From assembly GCA_964017145.1 (NCBI GenBank), contig OZ024844.1:2480001-2544000 (forward strand): 64,000 nt of DNA, given 5' to 3'. The notes below the pieces were generated by a model. That model was not told the DNA's origin. It made no database searches and saw only the letters and a list, made by a program, of their open reading frames with translations. The translations under genes were made by a program, and so were the position numbers. The stretch's first letter is position 1. Each line of letters starts with the position of its first letter. This DNA comes from Agrocybe praecox (lineage: Eukaryota; Basidiomycota; Agaricomycetes; Agaricales; Agrocybaceae). Below are positions 30,529 to 42,010 of this stretch, piece after piece.

Positions 30529-30541
30529 GGGGCCCATAACC
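30529..30541 (-). promoter_or_regulatory. C4 primer-binding site for initiator tRNA-Met half molecule
   Basis: Minus strand GGTTATGGGCCCC directly after the LTR end CTTCAACA, identical to the C2 site although the two families' LTRs are unrelated apart from their ends. Confidence 0.9.
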
Positions 30542-30958
30542 TGTTGAAGGGAGTGAGTGCGGGACGCTGTGAGCTACCTGGTGACCTAATATGGTGCACC
30601 CAAGGCAAAGGACTGAGAAGCTATGAAGGGCTGAAGTCCAGAGTGAGTAACTGAATGTATTGAGACACAAGACATACAACTGACCTGAAGTCCAGAGTGA
30701 GTAACTGAGGACTTCAGGCTTTGGTCTACAGACTTATATATGTTACTGTATGTAAGGGATGTAACCAGTAAGAGATGTGAAACACGTAACAAGGTGAAAC
30801 ATGTAAGAAGGTGAAACGTGTAAGATAAGATGGAACATGTAAGAGAACGTGAAACATGTAACAGATGATGAAACAAGTATGAAACGTAAAACATGTTTCA
30901 GGATGACAGAAGTGTGATGGAGTCTGGAAGGTGGGGACTTGGAGGGCAAATTCTAACA
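30542..30958 (-). repeat. 5' LTR of C4 (417 bp)
   Basis: TGTTAGAATTTGCC...CTTCAACA on the minus strand, with the CATGTTTCAC array, TATA box (about 30734-30742) and the duplicated GTTACTCACTCTGGACTTCAG motif, as in C1. Confidence 0.93.
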
Positions 30959-31392
30959 ATGTCAGCAATTTGCGCGTTTTTGGCTGTGCTGCATATGTCT
31001 ACATTCAGAGAGACAAGAGGAAGTCACTCCAACCACACATGGAGAAATGTATCTTTGTTGGCTACCCTACTGGCTACAAGGGCTGGTGCTTTTTCAACCC
31101 CATCACCAAGAAGTTCATCATTTCTGAAAGGGCTGTTTTTGACGAAAGGAGCTTTCCTGGACTCAAACACTCTGAGTCAATCAACCTTTTCCCTACTGGT
31201 TCGCTTTCACCATCTTTAGAGTCTGTGGATATGCCAGATTTGGGGGGGGATGATGATGATGCTTCAAATCTTCCAAATCACACTCCTAATGCTCCAAATG
31301 CGCCCCAACCACTTCTAGCACCTCCTGCTGCACCTGCTGACGCTCCAAACGCTCCAAATGTCGCAAAATCGCCCTCTGATGCACACACTCCT
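30959..31392 (+). pseudogene. C5 pol: integrase end and linker
   Basis: VSNLRVFGCAAYVYIQRDKR, then EKCIFVGYPTGYKGW and the acidic, proline-rich linker. Unlike C3, the codon after FG is TGT (Cys), so this copy shows the ancestral base. Ends at the T7 insertion. Confidence 0.9.
31381..31392. repeat. Left target duplication of T7 (GCACACACTCCT)
   Basis: 12-bp exact repeat with 32627-32638. Confidence 0.9.
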
Positions 31393-32626
31393 TTTTTTTT
31401 TTTTTTTTTTTTTAAATCAAAGGACCGAAGTCCCACTTGTATTCCGGTGCGCGATTGCAGTCCGGTCCCTACGTTACATACAATGGCATGCTAAGCAAGA
31501 TTTAATACTACGCTACGTCTGCGAGGGCGGGCAGGGGCCCGCCAAGATGGCAGACCGCCGTTAGGCGGTCGGAATGTTGCTGGTTCGATGGCGCTTGCGC
31601 CATCGCAAGCGATTAAGCAATATGGCCAGGCATCGCACCCAACCCACAGTCCACGCCCCGCCCAGTCCGCAGTCCCCTCACGTTCCAAGTCGCATCGCCG
31701 CTTCCGCTTAGCCCGGGTGCCCCCGCAGGGTCGAGCCGAAGCCCACAAACCAAGGTACCCACTGAAGGGCCCCCAACGCCCCCGCAGGGTCAGGACGAAT
31801 CCCACAAGTTGGAGTACTGGAGCGCGCGCCATTGTAATGGCAAAGAATCCGCAGTCCGAGAAGAACACGTTCCGCAGGCCGGGCCAAGGCCCAGCCTGCT
31901 TATCCGACCCCTGCGGGTCGCCTGAACGCAAACACTGAGTCGTTGTCATCCAGGAATTTGATCAGATGCACCAGGAGTTCCGGTGACCGACCGTCATGCT
32001 CGCGTGTATGTTTCGTACACACTTGCAATATATGTGCGCGCGTCTGCAGGTGGTGGCCGCATTCGCATGCATGAGGTTCTTGAATGTTGAAGCGCTCGTA
32101 ATAAGCACCAATGGGAGCGTGAATGAGGATGCATCTATTCATCCTCGCGACAAGCGTTACTAGCTCGCCTTTCACTTCGCGGAGCCAAGTACCTTCGTTA
32201 AGGTACGTCGGCTCGGGTAAATCCCCGGCGAGATTCTTGAGGCGCATAAAGTTGTGCCCTCGGTAGTTGGGGTCCCAGAAGAGAGTCTTCCAGTCCTCCT
32301 GTACTGTTTTAGTGACGACCTTTCGTACACTATCCAAAGAAGTAGCTGGGTGGTCCCCAACAGGTTCGACTTGAGCCCGACTGATGTCGTTGGCTTCTTG
32401 GTGTATCCTCCATTTCAGTTTCGATGGAACCTGAATGAAGTCTACTTTGCACGCAGCATCTTCTTCTAGCTACGGTTGGAGGGCTCGACATATGGCCAAG
32501 GAATGACCTTGACCACTGTGGAGGGTAGGGTCCAGCGCTCGTTTGGCAGAAGCCATCGAGTCCGTGAAGATAACAATTCGTTCGCAATCGTCCTGCTGTG
32601 TAGCAAGGACAATCGCTGAGCGGATA
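31393..32626 (-). mobile_element. LINE T7: 5'-truncated copy inserted in C5
   Basis: Poly(T) at the left (31393-31412), 3' UTR, then ORF2 from the RNase H (AIRSAIVLATQQ, VIFTDSMAS) to the C-terminus (stop at 31900). A TAG at 32470-32472 replaces the TGG (Trp) of ALQPWLEE. Subtype TYLNEGTWLREVKGELV at the C-terminus. Exact 12-bp target duplication. Confidence 0.93.
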
Positions 32627-32638
32627 GCACACACTCCT
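32627..32638. repeat. Right target duplication of T7
   Basis: Exact copy of 31381-31392; C5 linker sequence resumes at 32639. Confidence 0.9.
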
Positions 32639-32706
32639 GTACCTGCACCCAACATACCAAAGACTGAACCAGAAACAACACCACTTCCAGACAGTCCTCC
32701 ACACAC
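32639..32706 (+). pseudogene. C5 pol: linker piece between two LINE insertions
   Basis: VPAPNIPKTEPETTPLPDSPPH, in frame with both flanking C5 pieces. The last 15 bases (32692-32706) are the left target copy of T8. Confidence 0.9.
32692..32706. repeat. Left target duplication of T8 (CAGTCCTCCACACAC)
   Basis: 15-bp exact repeat with 39240-39254. Confidence 0.95.
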
Positions 32707-35514
32707 TTTTTTTTTTTTTTTTTTTTTTTAAATCAAAGGACCGAAGTCCCACTTATATTCCGGTGCGCGATTGCAGTCCGGTCCCTACGTTACATACAGT
32801 GGCATGCTAAGCAAGATTTATCTACTACGCTACGTCTGCGAGGGCGGGCATAAGGCCCGCCAAGATTGCAGACCGCCGTTAGGCGGTCAGAATGTTGCTG
32901 GTTCGATGGCACTTGTGCCATCGCAAGCGAGCAAGCATTGTGGCCGGGCATCGAGCTCAGACCACAGTCCACACCCCGCCCAGTCCGCAGTCCCCTCACG
33001 TTCCAAGCCGCATCGCTGCTTCCGCTTAGCCCGAGTGCCCCCGAAGGGTCAGGCCGAAGCCCACAAACCCAGGTACCCACTGAAGGGCCCCCAACGCCCC
33101 CACAGGGTCGGGACGAATCCCACAAGTTGGAGTACTAGAGCGCGCGCCATTGTAATGGCAAAGAGTCCGCAGTCCGGGCAGAGCACGTCCCACAGGCCAA
33201 GCCAGAGGCCCAACCTGCTTATCCAACCCCTGCGGGTCGCCTGAACGCAAACGCTGAGTCGTTATCGTCCAGGAATTTGATCAGATGCACCAGGAGTTCC
33301 GGTGACCGACCGTCGTGCTCGCGTGTATGTTTCGTACACACTTGCAATATATGTGCGCGTGTTTGCATGTGGTGGCCGCATTCGCATGCATGAGGTTCTT
33401 GAATATTAAAGCGCTCATAATAAGCACCAATGGGAGCGTGATTGAGGATGCATCTGTTCATCCTCGCGACGAGCGTTACCAGCTCGCCTTTCACTTCGCG
33501 GAGCCAAGTACCTTCATTGAGATACGTCGGCTCGAGTGAATCCCCGGCGAGATTCTTGAGGCGCATAAAGTTATGTCCTCGATAGTTGGGGTCTCGGAAG
33601 AGAGTCTTCCAATCCTCCTGTACTGTTTTAGTGACCACCTTTCGTACACTATCCAGGGAAGTAGCTGGGTGATCCCCAACAGGTTCGACTTGGGCCCGAC
33701 TGATGTCATTGGCTTCTTGGTGTATTCTCCATTTCAGTTTCGATGGAACCTGAATGAAGTCTACTTTGCACGCAGCATCTTCCTCTAGCCACGGTTGTAA
33801 AGCTCGACAGATGGCCAAAGAATGTCCTTGGCCACTATGGAGGGTGGGGTCCAGTGCTCGCTTGGCCGATGCCATCGAGTCTGTGAAGATAACAATTCGC
33901 TCACAATTGTCCTGCTGTGTAGCAAGGACGATCGCTGAGCGAATAGCAAAAAGCTCTGCGTCGGGAGCAGTCACTCGTCCGGCTGGATGCGATACGGTAT
34001 GAATCCGCTCGTGTCCCCGGTATAGTAGGGCAGTCGAAACCGCCTGTCGTTGTACATCGTTCGGCACCGAAGCGTCGACCGCACAATACACCGTTGTTTC
34101 TTGGTCTTGTTCTTCTCGGAGCACTTGGTTGAGACCTACGCAAACTGCGTCCGCTGATTCGTCATCAGTTGGGCACGGCTCGAATGTGAAACGGTCGTCG
34201 AACAAATCCAACAGCCTGTTTCCAGGGCGAGCCTCTGTCGCCACGGGCGAGAAAGACTCTGTGAGTTCAGGGAGATGGCGGTCTATCTCCATGAGGGCCC
34301 CTCCTACCTTTGCTTTCTGAGCAGGAGTGAGCCTTGATATTGCTAACGGGTGAACGTCAGCCCGCTTATGGTGCGCCTCGGAGAGGAGCGCCCTAAGCGG
34401 ATGAGTGTCTGATAACGTGGCAGCCCGATAGTTGGACCGGCCGCCTAGTTTCTTCAGATGGAGGTGGACGGGGATGAGGCCCGCGAGGGCCTCAACCCCA
34501 CCTGTGGGGGAGGTGCGAAATGCACCTGTGATCCAAAGTGCCGCTTTACGCTGCATTTTGCGCAGGTCTTCGAGAGCTCCCTTAGAGCGGGAGCCTTCGA
34601 AATACCACAGACGATACCCATACGTTGCGATTGGTAGAACGCATGCACGGTACAATAGTCGCTTCTCCTTGGGGTGGAGACCGCGAGTTGAGCTTCCAAG
34701 CATCTTCATGGCTTTCACCGATGAGAGAGACTTGGTAGAGTAGAATCGCACATGCTCCTTGAATGTGAGCTTGCGATCGAAGTAGAAGCCCAAATAGCGC
34801 CAGACGCGCTTGGGGCGAAGGGGGGTGTCCCCCGTGTAGGGGGCGTAACCGAGGTCGAGAGGTGGCGGGTCGTAGTTATGCAACCGGTCGAAGCATGCGT
34901 ATTCGGACTTGTTGTGTTCAAGGATGAGTCCGATGGCGGTGAAGAGTCGAAGGAGGACTGCATAGGCAGCCACGAGGGTTACCGTGTTCTCCTGGAGAGT
35001 TTTGGCTTGGGCAATGCATGTGCCGTCGTCCACGTATGATAGAAGTGATGTCTTACGAGATATCTCTTCCATATGGTATAGTTTCATCACCGGAGCGATG
35101 TACAATGCTGAGAGGACGGGGGACAAGGCGGAGCCTTGTCCCACGCCGACATCCGCCTGCCGGGGGTCGGATGTGAACGAATTCCACCTGTATGAGGTGT
35201 ATCGGTCGACGAGGTACGAAGAGAAGAACCGCGCCACTAGTGGCGAGAACCCCTGCTTCCTGAGTATTGCCTTGAGCATATCATGGTTAAGAGATGGGAA
35301 GAACTGGGCAATGTCAAAAGCGACAACGCTGGTCTTGAGTCCCTTAGTCCACCCGGTGCGAATCAGATGGGTAAGGTACAGCCCTGCATCTTCGGTTGAG
35401 CGCTGGCGCACTCCTCCGACTTGGTTAGGATGAACAAGGTCGAACTTGATCATGTCGTATTGAAGACGATTAGAGATCATCTTCTCAATGAGTTTCCTCG
35501 TAGTGTTCAACAGC

Positions 35515-35529
35515 ACAATGGGCCGGAAT
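35515..35529. repeat. Left target duplication of T9 (ACAATGGGCCGGAAT)
   Basis: 15-bp exact repeat with 35601-35615. Confidence 0.97.
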
Positions 35530-35600
35530 CCGGACTGCAATCGCGCACCGGAATATAAGTGGGACTTCGGTCCTTTGATTTAAAAAAAAAAAAAAAAAAA
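35530..35600 (+). mobile_element. T9: 71-bp minimal LINE insertion
   Basis: Only the last 52 nt of the LINE 3' UTR (from CCGGACTGCAATCG to TTTGATTT) plus 19 A residues, between exact 15-bp target duplications. T13 and T19 begin at the same LINE position. Confidence 0.97.
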
Positions 35601-35615
35601 ACAATGGGCCGGAAT
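35601..35615. repeat. Right target duplication of T9
   Basis: Exact copy of 35515-35529. Confidence 0.97.
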
Positions 35616-37125
35616 GCTTTGGGGTCTGAATATGTAGGTTTGCCCAGCTTCGGTATGATGACCGATGTCGATTCCTTAAAATGCCTCGGCCAATGCCCAA
35701 CACGAATGCAGGCGTTGGCTAGGTCGATAAGAACTGGCCAGGACACATGGTCCGGGCCTGGGGAAGACAGACTTGAGCAAGACGCGAGCGCCTCATCCAA
35801 TTCTAACTTGGAGAATGGGGGCCAGTCTCTTTCCTGGAGGGTAGGGAGAGGGTCTAGCACTGTAAGATCTACCACTCGGCCGGAGGCCGAGTTGTAGGTG
35901 TTATGGAGGGCATCCCATAGGGAGTCCATTCCATGGCAGGGCTGTCCTTGGTATTGGATAGCTTCGCAGGCAGGCAACTTGCGCTGTTTGACCCATTCCA
36001 TTAGGTCCCACGGGCGTCTGTTGGTATATGCGATTTCTGTGATCCGAAGTTCAAAGAAGTCGCGCTTGACATCCTTAACGGTTTTGCGAAATGCTTTCCA
36101 CTTCTCGTCGGTTTTATCCAGACGATACGCGGCAAGCGTGTTCGTGCACTCGTCGTTCCACCATGGTTTCGAGTGTTTTGTGATTCGGGTCTCCTTTGCA
36201 TGGGAATCCCATGCAGCGGTGAAAACATCAGCGAGGGCTTGCGCCACTCGTTCAACGTCGTCCCTGGTTTCTAGGCGTTCTACCTCTATAGCAGCAACTT
36301 TCCCGGGCAGCTCGGTCTTCCATGCTTTGTAAGCGTCGGAGCCCTTTGCGATTGTGAAGCGGATCACGTCTTCGACGTCATCCCCTAGTTTGACAGAAGC
36401 TATCAACGGAATGTGATCCGTTCGCCCCTGATGTTCCGGTGCTCGAGTGACGCGACTTCTCGCTGACTCAGCAATCCCGCGGAATACCAGATCAATGACC
36501 GATGGCCGAAGGTCTGGATTGTTGGATATAAATGTAGGGCCCGGATTGGACGGTTCTGTCCATTCTAGGTCGAGTTCGGCGGCTATGTCCAGCAGCGCGA
36601 TAGCGTCCCACCGATGATACGTGACATTAGGGTCCCATATTCTCGAGTGAGTGTTGAAGTCGCCTCCCATATAGTGGAAGCGGGGTAGTTCGTCGACATG
36701 GTCCTGTAAGAACCGGATCGCTGTACTTCCTTCGTCTGAATATACATTCATGAAGTTATAAGTCTCATTGCCTTGGAACAACGAGAGAACGAAGATGTCG
36801 CGATGATCAATAAGATCTCGCCTCATCGAGGGGCGGAGCCTCTCGAGTCGTTTTGACACGTATGCCATGACTCGGGGAGGAATCTCCTCGTTTTCCGGGG
36901 GGCGTACCATGTACAGCCATGCAGGATGCATAGGCGCGCCAACAATATTGTCACCCTCCTTATTAGATGAGGAAGGCGCTTGTCTTATTATCCGCCAAGG
37001 CGGTTCTTGTACAAAGATAACGTCAACAGTATCTATTAACGTTTCGAGGAGCACATGTAGGTAATCATATTTCTTAGCTACGTTGTGCGAGTATATACTA
37101 ATCTCTTTCCCTAGGCCGTTGCGCA

Positions 37126-39096
37126 TTAAGCTACGGGGAGGGGGTTAGTACGATCGCGGATATTCTGTCGCAAGCGACGAACCTCTGCATATTTGCCATC
37201 GATCCATGCACGATCGAAGCGGTTAATCCAGAACTTGCATTTACGCGAGTTCGCAGCGTGATCCCCCTTGCAATTGACGCAGTGGGCCGTGTGAGGGCAT
37301 GGCTGGCCAGCAGGGGTGGGTTCGAGTGGTGGGTTCGCTTTTGCGTTCCCTTTGCAGCACTTGGCGATGTCTCGATGTTCATCTGCCCTTTGCGGGCCCA
37401 TACAGTGGGGGCAGGACGCGGCGCGCAGCCTGCATCCTTTATCAGAGTGGCCCCATCGCCAGCAACGCTGGCAGAGGGGGACGCCGGTGTGGGTGGTTGC
37501 GGGTTGGATTTCGCATAACCTTCCTAGAACCATAACAGATTTGTTGATGATCTGTTTGGCGCGGGCACCAGACTTTGAGTCCCAGATGTCGATGTAGGCC
37601 ATACCCATGGTACTGGCCGGAGAGTTGTGTACTATGCGCGCTTCGCGTGCAAAGTATAAATTGCCGCCAAGCGGAGAGGACTTGAGGGCCCCCTGCACTA
37701 TGTCGGAAGTGATTCTTGACGTCCTTGCGGCGTCAGTGTAGTACGGAACATCCACGATGCGGATGAACGATGTGGCAACCGGGAGGCTGACAGTTATGCC
37801 ACTGGCCACCTGGTTGAATGATGCATTAGCCTGACCTCGAAGATATTCGAGGTCCCGCTCGTTGGCCACGCCATCGGTGTGGAGAGTATATCCTGCATAG
37901 GCCGGAGCCATAGACAAGATTTGAAGTGTGGAGCCCCCGTCGCGCAGAGCACGGCGGGCGCGGACGATGTATAGGTTGAAGTCGCAGGTTGGAATTGCGC
38001 TTTCAAACTGTATGAGGACTTGTCTTCTCGACGGTCCCCCAGCGACGAAAGAGGGGAGCTGCGACTTGCGCTTTCGCGACTTCGTCGGCCCCGCTGCATT
38101 CTGATTGGTTGCCTGTGCCACTGCATTGATGGGCAATTGGGGAGCGACCTTCGCGAGTTGCGCGACGGTCACGGGTTGCTTCGGTCCTTGGCCGAGGCGA
38201 GAGGCATATGACCCCTTGCCTGGACCAGCGGTCCGACGAGAAGGAAGCGGCGGCACGATTCTTCCGAATCGAGTCTCCGGCACCTTGGGCTGCTGCATCG
38301 GCTGTGTTATAGCCGGTGCTTTAGGAGTGGGCTTCTTCGGCCCGGACCCTGAAGGTCCGGGCTTCTGAGGCCGTGTGGGAGGGGGAACCTCCCTTTGCTT
38401 CCCCTTGTCCGTGCGCGGTGGGGGTCGTGGAGTGATGAGTGCTGCCTCGCCCAGGCTGCCCCCACTGGGTTGTTGGGGTGGGGTCTTAGGCCCCTCCCTC
38501 ATTTGTGACCAGTCTCCGGTACCTGTATGGCCGGATGTGTCCACTTGCATGTCGTCCCCGTCGTCATCGAAGGCTCTGAGGGCGCGAATACGCCTGGCGT
38601 TGGACGATATTTCGAACATTGTCTCGGCCAGGTGTTGTATGTCGGGGGCTCCAGCGAGGAGCTCGTCCCGTTCGGGTTGGTTGGCCAGAGTTTCCAGCCA
38701 TCGGTTGGTCGCCATGAGAGCACGGCGGATCTGCACCACCTCGTCGTTAAAGCCCTCTTGGCCGTCGAATGGTGTGTCGTCAATACGTGGTACCGCTCCT
38801 GAGAGCAGTGCGCCTTTGGTGCGAGGCCTCTTACGAGAAGAGGACTGTCAAGAGGTGGACCGGGAATCGTGTGAGGATTCCTGGTCGTCGTCGTTGTTGT
38901 CCATGGTCTCGTCGCGGACGTCGGAGTCGGCATGGGATGGTGCTGGAGTCGCTGCGCGGCTGGCAGGGACGTCCTGTGGGTTTGTCCTGGGGCTCGCAGA
39001 CGCAGTGGTCCGCAAGGGCGAGGGAGAGGCGCCTTGGCTTGTCGGAGGTGCAGATCGGCGTGAACCTGCGCCCCCCCTTGTTGGCGTATCGGCCAT
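37126..39096 (-). pseudogene. T8 ORF1 with one nonsense codon
   Basis: Full-length 656-codon ORF1 frame of the MADTPTRGG subtype. TGA at 38848-38850 replaces the CGA (Arg) of RSTSRQSSSRKR, a CpG transition. The rest of the frame is open to the TAA at 37126-37128, including knuckles CQRCWRWGHSDKGC and CVNCKGDHAANSRKC. Translation could restart at an internal Met, but that would lose the N-terminal Ser/Arg domain. Confidence 0.92.
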
Positions 39097-39239
39097 TGTA
39101 TTGAACCAGTAGTTTTACCGATTCGTGTGTATCGTTACCCGAGTATTGCTACCCAGTTCCGATCGTTTAGCGAGTAAGATTGAGCGAAAACAATAAGTTG
39201 CCAAAATCGATGGTGGTGGTAACGAGTCAAGAAGAGATG
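39097..39239 (-). other. T8 5' UTR
   Basis: 143 nt from the LINE 5' end to the ORF1 ATG; same start as the other full-length copies. Confidence 0.85.
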
Positions 39240-39254
39240 CAGTCCTCCACACAC
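39240..39254. repeat. Right target duplication of T8
   Basis: Exact copy of 32692-32706. Confidence 0.95.
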
Positions 39255-40086
39255 ACCTCCACCACCTGCTTCGTCTCCCTTGCCTCCTGCACCACCACCT
39301 GCTCCCAGAAAGCGAACTGGTCGATCTGCCCAACCTCCTGAGCCTCAGCCTGAGCCCAGACGCTCCAACAGGCAAACAAAGCCACCAGGAGAGTGGTGGG
39401 TTGTCCAAACTGCTCAGGATAATATGGATGGTCTTGATCATGTCCAATTTGCTGGTGCTGCATCGACTTCAGACCCTCGAAATTACAGAGAGGCCATGAA
39501 AAGCGCAGATGCAGACAAGTGGTCAGAGGCAGCTAAAGCAGAGTTCTTCACTCTTGCTGGAAATGACACTTGGGAGTTGGTTGACTTACCACCTGGTGCA
39601 AAGGCAATTGGTTCTGGATGGGTCTTCAAGGTGAAGTGCACCGCTTCTGGCTCTGTTGAGCGCTACAAGGCTCGCATTGTTGCCAAGGGCTACAGCCAAC
39701 GCCCTGGAGTTGATTACACTGAGGTCTTTGCCTCCATATTTCGTCCTGCAACACTTCGCATGATTCTGGCTCTATCTGCTGTCAATGACCTTGAACTTCG
39801 CTCTGTGGACATCTCTGCTGCTTTCACCAATGGTGATCTCGATGAATTCATCTACATGCAACAACCAGAGGGATTCCATGAAGGTGGACCAAACAAGGTG
39901 TTCAGGCTCCGAAAATCACTCTATGGTCTCAAGCAGTCAGCAAGACAGTGGAACATCAAGCTACACAGTGTACTCTCTGGAATGGGCTACAAGCGAATTG
40001 AAGCAGACAGATCTGTCTACATTTACTCCAATGGTGATGTTCGCATTTTTGTCCCCATCTACATTGATGATATCACCTTTGCATCG
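39255..40086 (+). pseudogene. C5 pol: linker end and reverse transcriptase, truncated
   Basis: Continues the C5 frame: PPAPRKRTGRSAQPPEP linker, GEWWVVQTAQ, EAMKSADADKW, then RT with AIGSGWVFKVK, SVDISAAFTNGD, SLYGLKQSARQW and the catalytic IYIDDITFAS. It is fused there to minus-strand LINE T10. The RT part is intact up to its active site; RNase H is lost. Confidence 0.92.
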
Positions 40087-40358
40087 TTTGGCAGATGCCA
40101 ATGAGTCCGTGAAGATAACGATTCGTTCGCAATCGTCCTGCTGACTGGCAAGGACAATCACTGAGCGGATAGCAAAGAGCTCTGCGTCAGGAGCAGTCAC
40201 TCGTCCGGCAGGATGTGATACGGTATGAATCCATTCGTGTCCCCGGTATAGTAGGGCAGTCAAAACCCATGAGGGCCCCTCCTATCTTTGCTTTCTGAGC
40301 GGGAGTGAGCCTTGAGATTGCTAACGGGTGAACGTCAGCACGCTTGTGGTGCTCCTTG
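40087..40358 (-). pseudogene. LINE T10, RNase H pieces
   Basis: Two non-adjacent ORF2 pieces: 40087-40262 (VSHPAGRVTAPDAELFAIRS to VIFTDSLASAKR) and 40268-40358 (around LTPAQKAKIGG, HPLAISRL). About 250 bp between them are missing. On the right the sequence joins ORF1 at the T11 target site. On the left it is fused to C5. Confidence 0.8.
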
Positions 40359-40373
40359 TGCTATGTATAGGTT
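40359..40373. repeat. Left target duplication of T11 (TGCTATGTATAGGTT)
   Basis: 15-bp exact repeat with 41996-42010. In intact ORF1 copies this stretch codes for NLYI. Confidence 0.95.
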
Positions 40374-41995
40374 TTTTTTTTTTTTTTTTTTTTAAATCAA
40401 AGGACCGAAGTCCCACTTGTATTCCGGTGCGCGATTGCAGTCCGGTCCCTACGTTACATACAGTGGCATGCTAAGCAAGATTTTAATACTACGCTACGTC
40501 TGCGAGGGCGGGCAGAAGGCCCGCCAAGATTGCAGACCGCCGCTAGGTGGTCAGAATGTTGCTGGTTCGATGGTGCTTGCGCCATCGTAAGCGAGCAAGC
40601 ATTGTGGCCGGGCATCGAGCTCAGCCCACAGTCCACACCCCGCCCAGTCCACAGTCCCTTCACGTTCCAAGTCGCATCGCTGCTTCAGCTTAGCCCGAGT
40701 GCCCCCGAAGGGTCAGGCCGAAGCCCACAAACCCAGGTACCCACTGAAGGGCCCCCAACGCCCCCGCAGGGTCAGGACGGATCCCACAAGTTGGAGTACT
40801 AGAGCGCGCGCCATTGTAATGGCAAAGAGTCCGCAGTCCGGGAAGAGCATGTCCCGCAGGCCAAGCCAAAGGCCCAACCCGCTTATCCAACCCCTGCGGG
40901 TCGCCTGAACGCAAACGCTGAGTCGTTGTCATCCAGGAATTTGATCAGATGCACCAGGAGTTCCGGTGACCGACCGTCATGCTCGCGTGTATGTTTCGTA
41001 CACACTTGCAATATATGTGCGCGCGTCTGCAGGTGGTGGCCGCATTCGCATGCATGAGGTTCTTGAATGTTAAAGCGCTCGTAATAAGCACCAATGGGAG
41101 CGTGATTGAGGATGCACCTGTTCATCCTCGCGACGAGCGTTACCAGCTCGCCTTTCACTTCGCGGAGCCAAGTACCTTCGTTGAGATACGTCGGCTCGAG
41201 TAAATCCCCGGCGAGATTCTTAAGGCGCATGAAATTATGCCCTCGATAATTGGGGTCCCGGAAGAGAGTCTTCCAGTCCTCCTGTACTGTTTTAGTGACG
41301 ACCTTTCGTACACTATCCAAAGAAGTAGCTGGGTGGTCCCCAACAGGTTCGACTTGAGCCCGACTGATGTCATTGGCTTCTTGGTGTATCCTCCATTTCA
41401 GTTTCGATGGAACCTGAATGAAGTCTACTTTGCATGCAGCATCTTCTTCTAGCCACGGTTGTAAGGCTCGACAGATGGCCAGAGAATGTCCTTGGCCACT
41501 ATGGAGGGTAGGGTCCAGCGCTCGTTTGGCCGAGGCCATCGAGTCAGTGAAGATAACGATCCGTTTGCAATCATCCTGCTGTGTAGCAAGGACAATTGCT
41601 GAGCGGATGGCAAGGAGCTCTGCGTCAGGAGCAGTCACTCGTCCGGCAGGATGCGATACGGTGTGAATCCGTTCGTGTCCCCGGTATAATAGGGCAGTCG
41701 AAACCGCCTGTCGTTGTACATCGTTCGGCACCGAAGCGTCGACCGCGCAATACACCGTTGTTTCTTGGTCTTGTGCTTCTCGGAGCACTTGGTTAAGACC
41801 TACGCGAACTGCGTCCGCTGACTCGTCATCAGTCGGGCATGGTTCGAATGTGAAACGGTCATCGAATAAATCCAACAACCTGTTTCCAGGCCGAGCCTCT
41901 GTCGCGACAGGCGAGAAAGACTCTGTGAGTTCAGGGAGATGGCGGTCTATCTCCATGAGGGCCCCTCCTACCTTTGCTTTCTGAGCAGGAGTAAA
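40374..41995 (-). mobile_element. LINE T11: 5'-truncated copy inserted in T10 ORF1
   Basis: Poly(T) 40374-40393, 3' UTR, then ORF2 from LTPAQKAKVGG (before RNase H) to the stop at 40883. RNase H motifs YCAVDASV, AELLAIRSA, VIFTDSMAS and the C-terminal CCHC are intact. Exact 15-bp target duplication. The insertion fuses in frame with host ORF1: the frame 42520-40883 (545 aa) joins ORF1 residues about 240-377 to RNase H. Confidence 0.94.
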
Positions 41996-42010
41996 TGCTA
42001 TGTATAGGTT
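41996..42010. repeat. Right target duplication of T11
   Basis: Exact copy of 40359-40373. Confidence 0.95.

Larger units (their letters stand above)
29372..30958 (-). mobile_element. Copia C4, 5' end (LTR, primer site, gag, protease start)
   Basis: 5' LTR 30542-30958, primer-binding site 30529-30541, leader, then gag to the protease motif, where LINE T5's poly(A) cuts it off. The LTR abuts plus-strand C5 integrase sequence at 30959, so C4 inserted into C5. The opposite LTR and its target duplication are missing. Confidence 0.9.
33219..37126 (-). pseudogene. T8 ORF2 (EN-RT-RNase H), broken by mini-insertion T9
   Basis: ATG at 37126 overlaps the ORF1 stop. APE endonuclease motifs (VIFVQEPPW, GGDFNTHSR, TDHIPL), RT (VVAFDIAQFF, GQGSALSP, SYVDDGTC), RNase H (YCAVDASV, AELFAIRSA, VIFTDSMAS) and the CECGHH...HILQVC end are all present. 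Near 35720-35745 a short piece of the RT entry (KEVVKQQAASQL in other copies) is missing. T9 at 35530 then breaks the frame just inside AFRPIV. Without T9 and its duplication the two halves would be continuous. Confidence 0.93.
32707..39239 (-). mobile_element. LINE T8, full-length, inserted in C5
   Basis: Poly(T) 32707-32729, 3' UTR to 33218, ORF2, ORF1, 5' UTR and intact 5' end at 39239 (CATCTCTTCTTG). Exact 15-bp target duplication. Both ORFs are damaged: a nonsense codon in ORF1 and the mini-insertion T9 in ORF2. N-terminal subtype MADTPTRGGAGSRRS. Confidence 0.95.
30959..40086 (+). mobile_element. Copia C5, internal fragment in three pieces
   Basis: Pieces 30959-31392, 32639-32706 and 39255-40086 join into one copia frame once LINEs T7 and T8 and their target duplications are removed. 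The left end is cut by C4; the right end is fused at 40084-40086 (shared TCG) to LINE T10. No LTR remains. Confidence 0.9.

Noticed and set aside
31358..31564. Frames with poly-Phe followed by LNQRTEVPLVF, repeated at many places
   Set aside because: They are antisense reads through LINE poly(T) and 3' UTR ends, not a protein family.
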